A DNA stretch of 6,055 nucleotides from JBNGDW01 sp049975325. Its GTDB lineage: Bacteria; Cloacimonadota; Cloacimonadia; JGIOTU-2; JBNGDW01. The notes under the pieces were generated by a model, which saw nothing but the letters and a program-made list of their open reading frames with translations, did not search any database and was not told the origin of the DNA. The stretch spans positions 1 to 6,055 of the forward strand of contig JBNGDW010000082.1 in NCBI GenBank assembly GCA_049975325.1. Reading direction: 5' to 3'. The stretch's first letter is position 1. Each line of letters starts with the position of its first letter. Below are positions 1-6,055 of the stretch, piece after piece. A program made the position numbers and the translations under genes.

Positions 1-1459
1 GAGTGGAGATAATAGGTGCATAGGTGCTGGGACGACCTATCCCCTCTTTTTCTAATTTTTTTACAAGAGAGGCTTCTGTATAGCGAACTGGCGGTTTTGT
101 CATGTGCTGGTTTTTGTGCAGATTAATAAGTTGAACCTCATCTTTTACTTTGAGTTTTGGCAATGAATTGCCTTTATATTGGGAAGATGGATATGGATAG
201 ACTTTGAAGAAACCATCAAATTTAACAGCACTGCTCTCCGCCTCAAAAAGTCCATCCCCTGCGGTGATTGATACCTTTGCCGTTTCAATCTTTGCAGATT
301 GTATCTGAGTGGCAACAAATCTCTCCCAGATAAGTCGATAGAGTTGGTACTGGTCCTTGGTTAAAAATTTTTTAACCATTTCTGGAGTATAAAAGGAAGA
401 GGTGGGACGGATAGCCTCATGTGCATCCTGGGCTTTATTTTTGTTTTTATATTTACGAACATGTGGAATGAGATATTCGTCAGGGAATTGCTCTTTTATT
501 AGTTTCTTAAGTTCAAGATTTGCTTTCTCTGATACTCTCACGGAGTCTGTGCGCATATATGTGATAAGTCCTGTATTTTCACCCTCTATAGACACACCTT
601 CATAAAGTTGTTGAGCAATCTTCATAGTTTTTTTAGTGGAAAAGCCCAATATTTTGGAAGCCTCTTGTTGTAAAGTGCTTGTGATAAAGGGTGGATATGG
701 TGCAACTTTCTTTTCTTTAGCTTCTACATTCAGAACGACAAATTGTTTATCTCGCAGCTCATTATAAAGTTTATCCGCGTCATTTAGGGTTTTTATTTTA
801 ATGGTCTTATCTTTATATTTTTTTAATCGAGCAGTAAATACGATATCATCCCTTTTTAGCTCTGCATCAATTGTCCAATACTCCTCTGGGACAAAACTTT
901 TGATTTCTTCTTCGCGTTCACAGATGAGGCGCATTGCAACAGTTTGCACTCTACCTGCAGAGAGGTTTTTGGCGATGACTTTCCAAAGAATGGGACTGAC
1001 TTTGTAGCCAACAATTCTATCCAATATCCTGCGTGCTTGCTGAGCATTTACCTTCTTTAGATCAATCTGCCCTAATGATTGTAATGAGTTTAGGATAGCA
1101 TCTTTTGTAATTTCATTAAAGACAATGCGATAGATAGCATCCTTAGGTATGTTTTTTGCTTTTAAAATCTCTTTTAGGTGCCAGGCGATTGCCTCACCTT
1201 CTCTATCATTATCAGAGGCGAGGAATATTTTCTCACTTTTTTTTGCTTTTTCTACGATTTGAGAAACGAGTTTACGCTTGTCAGGATCCAGTACATATTG
1301 TGGTTTAAAATTATTATTTTCAATATCTAGTCCGAATTTCTTTTTTGGCAGATCTCTCACATGTCCCATAGAGGATACAACATTGAAGTCTTTGCCTAAA
1401 AAATTACTAATTGTTTTTGATTTAGTAGGAGATTCGACGATCATCAGCTTTTTTGCCAT
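1..1459 (-). CDS. topA: DNA topoisomerase I (type IA), C-terminus cut by window edge
   Basis: Type IA topoisomerase. It nicks one strand through a 5'-phosphotyrosine link, passes the other strand, and relaxes negatively supercoiled DNA in the cytoplasm. My own translation gives 486 stop-free codons running off the window; the family is usually about 700-850 residues, so the rest of the core and any C-terminal zinc or Toprim-C repeats lie outside. Visible parts in order: a TOPRIM domain with E9 (VESPTK) and the acidic triad D83/D85/E87 in SDNDREGE, matching E. coli E9, D111, D113 and E115; QARRILDRIVGY near 140-152; SAGRVQ at 167-172; the active-site segment GLITYMRTDS with catalytic Y301 and R303; QDAHEAIRPT at 344-353; and GIGRPSTYA at 473-481. 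All key residues are present and no frameshift was seen. The start at 1459 fits the family N-terminus and has AGGA 7 bases upstream. It follows secA by 44 bases with no clear terminator, so cotranscription is plausible. Confidence 0.97.
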   Translation of the reverse strand, partial: MAKKLMIVESPTKSKTISNFLGKDFNVVSSMGHVRDLPKKKFGLDIENNNFKPQYVLDPDKRKLVSQIVEKAKKSEKIFLASDNDREGEAIAWHLKEILKAKNIPKDAIYRIVFNEITKDAILNSLQSLGQIDLKKVNAQQARRILDRIVGYKVSPILWKVIAKNLSAGRVQTVAMRLICEREEEIKSFVPEEYWTIDAELKRDDIVFTARLKKYKDKTIKIKTLNDADKLYNELRDKQFVVLNVEAKEKKVAPYPPFITSTLQQEASKILGFSTKKTMKIAQQLYEGVSIEGENTGLITYMRTDSVRVSEKANLELKKLIKEQFPDEYLIPHVRKYKNKNKAQDAHEAIRPTSSFYTPEMVKKFLTKDQYQLYRLIWERFVATQIQSAKIETAKVSITAGDGLFEAESSAVKFDGFFKVYPYPSSQYKGNSLPKLKVKDEVQLINLHKNQHMTKPPVRYTEASLVKKLEKEGIGRPSTYAPIIST

Positions 1460-1466
1460 AATAACA

Positions 1467-1471
1467 TCCTA
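1467..1471 (-). promoter_or_regulatory. Shine-Dalgarno-like ribosome binding site of topA
   Basis: On the minus strand the sequence reads TAGGA, then 7 bases, then the ATG at 1459. AGGA at this distance is a usual Shine-Dalgarno match and supports this ATG as the topA start. It matters because the neighbouring secA has no such motif, so the two genes seem to be initiated differently. Confidence 0.6.
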
Positions 1472-1503
1472 AAATAATAAAGTTTTATTTTATGATAGCG
1501 TTT

Positions 1504-4500
1504 TTACGACTTTCGCCCACAGCAATGCTTATATTTTTTCCCACTTCCACATGGACAGGGATCATTTCTTCCGACTTTTTTTACATGCACTGGCTCTGCT
1601 TTTTGGGTAGGAGAATGGTTGCTGCTTGTGGAATTATATGTTTGGGGGCTGTTCTGTATGGAGGTAGTTTCGCCAGATGCTACAGCTTGCTGCCGAGCCA
1701 TATCGAAGGCGGTTCTAGTCGCATGGGAGACTTCCATATTTTGGGGTACAGCCTGTCCCTTGACTTGAAAATATGTAACAGGATAAAGTGTAAATACCTT
1801 CTGGATAACTTTTTCCTTTATTCTATCAATAAGCGCAAGAAAGAGTTCATAGCCTTCTTTTTGGTACTCAATCAATGGATCCTTTTGAGCATAAGCCTGA
1901 AAGCCAATCCCCTCCTTCAATCTATCCATATTGTAGAGATGATCCTTCCATTCCGAATCCACAACTGAAAGGAGTGCATATCTTTCTAAAGAGCGTTGTT
2001 CTTTCTCAAAACCTTTCTCTTTTTCTTCGTAGGCTTTCTTAAGATATTCGATAATTTTATCAGCAAGCGTTTGTTGGGAAGAGATGCCATCCAATGCATT
2101 TATAGGGATATCTACTCCGAGTTCGCTTTTAAACCAATATACCAGATCTTCGAGGGGCCACTCCTCCTCAAATTGTGTTTCGCCTATAATGCTATCTACC
2201 TTATTTCCTACTACATCTGCGAGCATTTCCATGATTTCATCGCGTAGGTTAGTTCCTTTCAGGACCTTTCTGCGGTAAGAGTAGATAACTTCTCTTTGCT
2301 GATTCATCACATCGTCATATTTCAGGAGCTGTTTTCTGATTTCGAAGTTATGTGATTCCACTCGCTTTTGGGCATTTTCGACGGCTTTTGTTATCCATGG
2401 ATGCTTAATAGCCTCGCCCTCTTCTAGTCCGAGTTTGGATAGGATATTAGCGATTCGTTCTGAACCGAAAATACGCATTAGATCGTCTTCTAATGATAGG
2501 TAAAAGCGGGAAGAGCCTGGATCGCCTTGGCGTCCACTTCTGCCTCTCAATTGCAAGTCGATTCTTCTGCTTTCGTGACGCTCGGTACCGATAATATGAA
2601 GCCCACAGGGTGGTTCCTTTTCACATTCTCTGGAATCCCCCGGTGCATTTATACCAGCCTGTTCACAATTCTCCTCGCATTTGATTACGCAGGTGGGACA
2701 CTTAACCACATCTTGTCCGAGTTTTATATCGGTTCCTCTTCCAGCCATATTTGTGGCAATTGTTACCGCACCTGATTCTCCAGCATGAGCAACAATCTCT
2801 GCCTCTTTCTGATGATATTTTGCATTAAGGACCTCGTGGGGTATGTTACGCCTTTTAAGCAATCTGCTAATTACCTCAGAAGTTTCTACTGCTATTGTTC
2901 CCACAAGTACAGGGCGTCGCTTATTATACCAATATTCGATTTCATCGATAATAGCATTAAATTTTTCACGCTTTGTGCGATACACAAGATCATCCAGATC
3001 AATTCGACGAACAGGCTCATTAGTTGGTATTTCCACTACAGGGAGTTTATAAATCTCATTAAATTCGGCGGCTTCTGTAATGGCTGTTCCTGTCATACCC
3101 GAAAGTTTATTATACATCCGAAAATAGTTTTGCAGAGTAATAGTGGCAAGAGTCTGAGTTGCTTCCTGAATATGGACCTCTTCTTTAGCCTCTATGGCTT
3201 GGTGAAGCCCCTCACTATAACGGCGTCCCGGCATAAGTCTGCCAGTAAATTGGTCTACAATGATAACTCTGTTATCTTTTACAATATATTCAACATCTTT
3301 CTCAAACAGGGAGTAAGCGATAAGCATTTGTTTTATATTGTGGAGTTTTTCATTCTTTTCGAGGAATTCTTCCTGAATTTTCTGCTTTTTGCGTTGTTTT
3401 TCCTGTGGAGAGAGTGTTTTAGCCTGATCAATCTTTTCAAACTCATTATCAAGATCAGGTATAACAAACAGTGAACTATCATATTTAGATAGCTCTTCCT
3501 GACCTATATCAGTAAGTTCCGCGCTTCTTTGGCTTTCATCCACCATATAATAAAGTTGCTCGTCAATAAGATGGAGTTTTTTCTCTCTGAGATACTCACC
3601 TTCCACCTCATTCATCATTTTCTTATATCCAGCGTCTTTTATAATTTTCAGGAACCGATTAGATTTTGGGGCTGCACGTTTTACCAAAAGAAGTTTTTCA
3701 CCAAATTCAAAAGAATTCTCATTGGCTGCTCCAGACTTGATCATCGTCTCGATCTCAGCAAGAAGTTTATTAACAAGTGTTTGCTGCTTTCTCACCAATT
3801 TTCTGATCTGGGGATTGAGTTCCCGGTAGTAATTCTTTGAATGTGCAACCGGTCCGGATATAATAAGAGGTGTACGAGCCTCATCAATAAGAACGCTATC
3901 CGCCTCATCAACAATACAATAGTGGTGGCCCCTCTGGACAACTCCGTCCATGCTTATTGCCATATTATCACGCAGATAATCGAAGCCGAACTCATTATTC
4001 GTACCATAAGTGATATCACATTGATATTGAGCCTTACGTTCCGCGGTATCCATATCAGAATGGATGCATCCTACAGTAAGACCTAAAAATCTATATATTT
4101 CCCCCATCCATTCTGCATCACGTTGTGCAAGATAGTCGTTTACAGTAACAATATGCGCTCCTTTTCCGACAAGAGCATTCAGATATAAAGGCATTGTTGC
4201 AACTAATGTTTTTCCTTCTCCCGTCTTCATCTCGGCAATCTTACCCTCATGGAGCACAATAGCACCAATGAGTTGGACATCGTATGGAACCATATTCCAG
4301 ACGGTTTCGTGACCACGTACTATCCACTTTTTGCCAAGTAATCTTCTACAGGTTTCTTTTACTACTGCATAGACTTCGGGTAATATGTCAGTTAGGATTT
4401 CTTCTGTGGCATCTTGTAATTCCTGATTTGCCTTATTTATCTCTATGCCGATCCTATCCTTCTCATTCTCAGAAGCAGATTCTAATTCCTCTTCAAGACT

Positions 4501-4698
4501 AGTAACTCTATCTTGATATGGGGATATATAGTCAGCAATCTTTTTCTTGAACTCGTCTGTCTTCCCAGCTAACTCATCGTCAGATAAGCGAGACAATTTT
4601 TTAAATTCCTCATTGATCTGATCAATTGTTGGCTGGATTCTTTTGAGCTCTCGTTCAAAGTGACTACCAAACAATTTCGAAAGAAAATTTTGTTTCAT
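1504..4698 (-). CDS. secA: Preprotein translocase ATPase SecA, long form with cysteine-rich NBD2 insert
   Basis: SecA is the ATP-driven motor that pushes unfolded preproteins through SecYEG at the inner face of the cytoplasmic membrane. At 1064 residues it is well above the 901 of E. coli. Seen in order: N-terminal helix (SKLFGSHFERELKRIQP); a charged, probably coiled-coil stretch at about 55-100; NBD1 with Walker A MKTGEGKT (157-164) and Walker B VDEAD (263-267); an enlarged preprotein-crosslinking region, about 285-465; NBD2 with GRGTDIKLG (653-661) and QLRGRSGRQGD (716-726); a helical scaffold and wing from about 774, including WKDHLYNMDRLKEG (917-930); a variable linker at about 975-1040; and a SEC-C zinc motif with C1048, C1050, C1059 and C1060, the last ligand being Cys rather than the His of E. 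coli. Between the NBD2 motifs lies an insert with cysteines 667, 670, 674, 678, 692 and 698. The start is fixed by the conserved N-terminus, though no Shine-Dalgarno precedes it. The 54-base upstream gap leaves no room for a secM-like arrest gene. All motor motifs are intact, so it should be functional. Confidence 0.98.
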   Translation of the reverse strand: MKQNFLSKLFGSHFERELKRIQPTIDQINEEFKKLSRLSDDELAGKTDEFKKKIADYISPYQDRVTSLEEELESASENEKDRIGIEINKANQELQDATEEILTDILPEVYAVVKETCRRLLGKKWIVRGHETVWNMVPYDVQLIGAIVLHEGKIAEMKTGEGKTLVATMPLYLNALVGKGAHIVTVNDYLAQRDAEWMGEIYRFLGLTVGCIHSDMDTAERKAQYQCDITYGTNNEFGFDYLRDNMAISMDGVVQRGHHYCIVDEADSVLIDEARTPLIISGPVAHSKNYYRELNPQIRKLVRKQQTLVNKLLAEIETMIKSGAANENSFEFGEKLLLVKRAAPKSNRFLKIIKDAGYKKMMNEVEGEYLREKKLHLIDEQLYYMVDESQRSAELTDIGQEELSKYDSSLFVIPDLDNEFEKIDQAKTLSPQEKQRKKQKIQEEFLEKNEKLHNIKQMLIAYSLFEKDVEYIVKDNRVIIVDQFTGRLMPGRRYSEGLHQAIEAKEEVHIQEATQTLATITLQNYFRMYNKLSGMTGTAITEAAEFNEIYKLPVVEIPTNEPVRRIDLDDLVYRTKREKFNAIIDEIEYWYNKRRPVLVGTIAVETSEVISRLLKRRNIPHEVLNAKYHQKEAEIVAHAGESGAVTIATNMAGRGTDIKLGQDVVKCPTCVIKCEENCEQAGINAPGDSRECEKEPPCGLHIIGTERHESRRIDLQLRGRSGRQGDPGSSRFYLSLEDDLMRIFGSERIANILSKLGLEEGEAIKHPWITKAVENAQKRVESHNFEIRKQLLKYDDVMNQQREVIYSYRRKVLKGTNLRDEIMEMLADVVGNKVDSIIGETQFEEEWPLEDLVYWFKSELGVDIPINALDGISSQQTLADKIIEYLKKAYEEKEKGFEKEQRSLERYALLSVVDSEWKDHLYNMDRLKEGIGFQAYAQKDPLIEYQKEGYELFLALIDRIKEKVIQKVFTLYPVTYFQVKGQAVPQNMEVSHATRTAFDMARQQAVASGETTSIQNSPQTYNSTSSNHSPTQKAEPVHVKKVGRNDPCPCGSGKKYKHCCGRKS

Positions 4699-4709
4699 AA
4701 CTATTTTTA

Positions 4710-4738
4710 ATTATAGGGAAAAATTAAGAAAATAGCAA
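4710..4738 (-). promoter_or_regulatory. Predicted sigma70-type promoter of secA with near-leaderless start
   Basis: On the minus strand there is TTGCTA (4738-4733, four of six matches to the -35 consensus), a 17-base spacer, then a perfect TATAAT (4715-4710). The likely transcription start is about 4702-4704, only 4-6 bases before the secA ATG at 4698. The promoter begins 14 bases after the stop codon of the upstream gene. An AT-rich gap can yield a TATAAT by chance, but the -35 match and exact 17-base spacing make it credible. If the organism uses a Bacteroidota-type primary sigma factor with a different consensus, the match could be fortuitous. Confidence 0.5.
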
Positions 4739-4752
4739 GAAGAATCTTGGTG

Positions 4753-6055
4753 TTATTCTTCCTCTTCCTCTTTGCTCGCTTCTTGTAAGGATTGTTCCAA
4801 CTTATTTTTCTGTTGAGGATAAACATTATTTTGTGGATACTGTATACTCATGATATCAAAAAAATGTATGCCACGATCGTATTTTTGGTATTGCTGACAA
4901 AGGGATGTATAATAATTGATAAAATATTGATTTGTCGGATTATTTCTGATAAAGTTCTCTACCAGTGTGAGTGTACTATCAATCTTACCAGCCTCTTCCA
5001 AATAGTAGACAGCAAGTGAGAGAAGCTGGTCATCACCTGGATACTGCTCTATTAATGGCTGAATAACACTAAAAGCTTGATCAAACTGCCCCATCTCTGC
5101 ATATAGGGTGGAAAGTCCAGGAATAAATCTTTCCTTATCCTGTTCTGAGAGAAATTTTATCCCTGTAGTATAGTTTTCAGCCGCTTTTTCATAATTTTTT
5201 TGTTGATAAAAATAGTTAGAGGCATCAACAAAAGCTACAGCATAGGTATTCAAAAGTCTTTTCTTATGACTATCTTTATATACATCATCGTTCAAGACAG
5301 TGGTAAAATCAAAAACATTTTCCAGATTATGAATTAATCGCTTATAGTCAAATTGACGTCTTCCGCTGGTTTCTACCAACTTATCTGCCATTCCTTCTCT
5401 TTGCAGATAATTATCAAGCCCTACTCTATCCGCCACTGTTACAGCAAAATATATCGGTCTCTTGCCAAAGTTATCCTTAATGATTTGTAGTACCATTTGA
5501 TCTTTGGTATACAAGATCTTATCTTTTGGCAGCGTAATCCTGATATCACCCACCTTAAAGGCTGCGTCATTTGCAAGCCTAAAAACACCTCTAGGACTGG
5601 CAATCCAATCTATTTTTTCATCTGTCAAATTGATTTCGATTCCTTCTTGATCCCGCAGCTGTTTAATATACCAGGGAGTATTTAAGAGACTAAGGTTTGC
5701 CACACTTACATCCTTCCGGATTCCCTTTAATTCCTTTTTTCCTAGTTGAACCTGACGAAGTAGCTGTTTTGTTTTTTTAGGCGGTTCAGGTATCTCTGAA
5801 GGATGATAGCCTTTTATCTCTACAAATTTTAGTGTGTCCTTTTCCAAATAATATTCATCTGCATGCGGATCATAAACGGCTTGAGCGTACCAGAGTGGAA
5901 ATGTATCATTATCTCCATTGGTAAAGATAATTGCATTTTCATCGAGTCCGTTCAGAAAATTTTCTGCATATTCAAGTGCTAGCAGGTCATTACTACGATC
6001 ATGCTTATGATATTGTGATGCCATATTCACCGCCGGGAGTGCACACATAATGACC
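4753..6055 (-). CDS. DUF2723 / TMEM260-like (GT117) membrane protein, C-terminal part with TPR-like repeats
   Basis: The frame is open to the window edge, so this is the C-terminal part of a larger gene. The methionine at 6048 is most likely internal, because homologues have a polytopic GT-C-like membrane domain before this point. Residues here are counted from that methionine. The hydrophobic start (VIMCALPAV) looks like the end of the last membrane helix. It is followed by MASQYHKHDRS and FTNGDNDTFPLWYAQ (42-56), then VANLSLLNTPWYIKQLRD (116-133), which I recognise as DUF2723 signatures. Between them sits an extra stretch of about 54 residues (56-109). From about 269 to 406 come four TPR-like helical pairs, the last three with a clear 34-residue spacing (about 305, 339, 373). 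The protein ends in five glutamates. The family is related to TMEM260 protein O-mannosyltransferases and is annotated as glycosyltransferase family 117; the catalytic membrane part is not visible, so activity and substrate are unproven. The soluble tail is inferred to lie outside the cytoplasmic membrane. It may be cotranscribed with secA, although secA seems to have its own promoter. Confidence 0.85.
   Translation of the reverse strand, partial: VIMCALPAVNMASQYHKHDRSNDLLALEYAENFLNGLDENAIIFTNGDNDTFPLWYAQAVYDPHADEYYLEKDTLKFVEIKGYHPSEIPEPPKKTKQLLRQVQLGKKELKGIRKDVSVANLSLLNTPWYIKQLRDQEGIEINLTDEKIDWIASPRGVFRLANDAAFKVGDIRITLPKDKILYTKDQMVLQIIKDNFGKRPIYFAVTVADRVGLDNYLQREGMADKLVETSGRRQFDYKRLIHNLENVFDFTTVLNDDVYKDSHKKRLLNTYAVAFVDASNYFYQQKNYEKAAENYTTGIKFLSEQDKERFIPGLSTLYAEMGQFDQAFSVIQPLIEQYPGDDQLLSLAVYYLEEAGKIDSTLTLVENFIRNNPTNQYFINYYTSLCQQYQKYDRGIHFFDIMSIQYPQNNVYPQQKNKLEQSLQEASKEEEEE

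Noticed and set aside
1471..1491. Inverted repeat AAAATAA/TTATTTT with a 7-base loop between secA and topA, considered as a terminator
   Set aside because: The stem is only A-T pairs and is followed by TAGGATG instead of a T-run, so a stable intrinsic terminator is unlikely. Such repeats arise easily in AT-rich gaps.
1492..1497. TATCAT as a possible -10 box for a topA promoter
   Set aside because: At 16-18 bases upstream the sequence is G-rich secA coding DNA (GTGGGC and neighbours) with no -35 likeness, and there is no extended -10. It is too weak to call.
1492..1968. Plus-strand open frame of 158 codons spanning the topA-secA gap and the secA 3' end
   Set aside because: It is antisense to the SEC-C and linker coding region, and its product resembles no family I know.
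2785..3474. Long open frame of 229 codons on the plus strand opposite secA
   Set aside because: It lies wholly antisense to conserved SecA coding sequence, has no recognisable domain and reads as low-complexity Phe/Leu/Ile/Ser-rich residues typical of a shadow frame. The other plus-strand frames were dropped for the same reason.
4756..4773. Purine-rich GAGGAA repeat at the end of the DUF2723 gene, considered as the secA ribosome binding site or a microsatellite
   Set aside because: It encodes the glutamate tail, lies about 60 bases from the secA ATG, which is far too distant for a Shine-Dalgarno role, and has only two repeat units.
6046..6048. ATG at 6048 as the true start of the upstream gene
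   Set aside because: The frame continues open to the window edge, and the protein begins within the DUF2723 core just after a membrane segment, so the real start is upstream of this window.

Overview
The window holds three protein-coding genes, all on the minus strand and tightly packed. In transcription order they are the 3' part of a large membrane protein gene of the DUF2723 (TMEM260-like, glycosyltransferase family 117) type, a complete secA, and the 5' two thirds of topA. The gaps between them are 54 and 44 bases, and coding sequence fills almost everything else. I see no RNA genes, insertion sequences, CRISPR arrays or large repeats.

The organism looks like a bacterium of the Fibrobacterota-Chlorobiota-Bacteroidota (FCB) superphylum or a close relative. 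The base composition is AT-leaning by eye. SecA is long (1064 residues) and has the coiled-coil N-terminal expansion and enlarged preprotein-crosslinking domain that I recognise from Bacteroidota-type SecA. DUF2723 proteins with a C-terminal TPR tail are also common in that superphylum. SecA additionally carries a six-cysteine insert in NBD2 that I do not recall from Bacteroidota, so a less-studied FCB phylum is more likely. The phylum is inferred, not shown.

Layout: 6055-4753, DUF2723 C-terminal region plus TPR-like repeats, with its 5' end outside the window. 4752-4699, a short gap with a good sigma70-like promoter for secA (TTGCTA, 17 bases, TATAAT), placed so close to the secA ATG that the transcript would be almost leaderless. 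4698-1504, secA. 1503-1460, a gap with a Shine-Dalgarno-like AGGA for topA and no convincing terminator. 1459-1, topA, with its C-terminus outside the window.

SecA is the Sec translocase motor, TopA relaxes negative supercoils, and the DUF2723 protein is a predicted polytopic envelope glycosyltransferase. They share no obvious pathway, so the cluster reads as housekeeping genes, with secA and topA possibly cotranscribed. I found no undescribed multi-gene system. The points most worth a second look are the cysteine-rich replacement of the SecA variable subdomain, the near-leaderless secA start, and a roughly 54-residue insertion in the DUF2723 protein.
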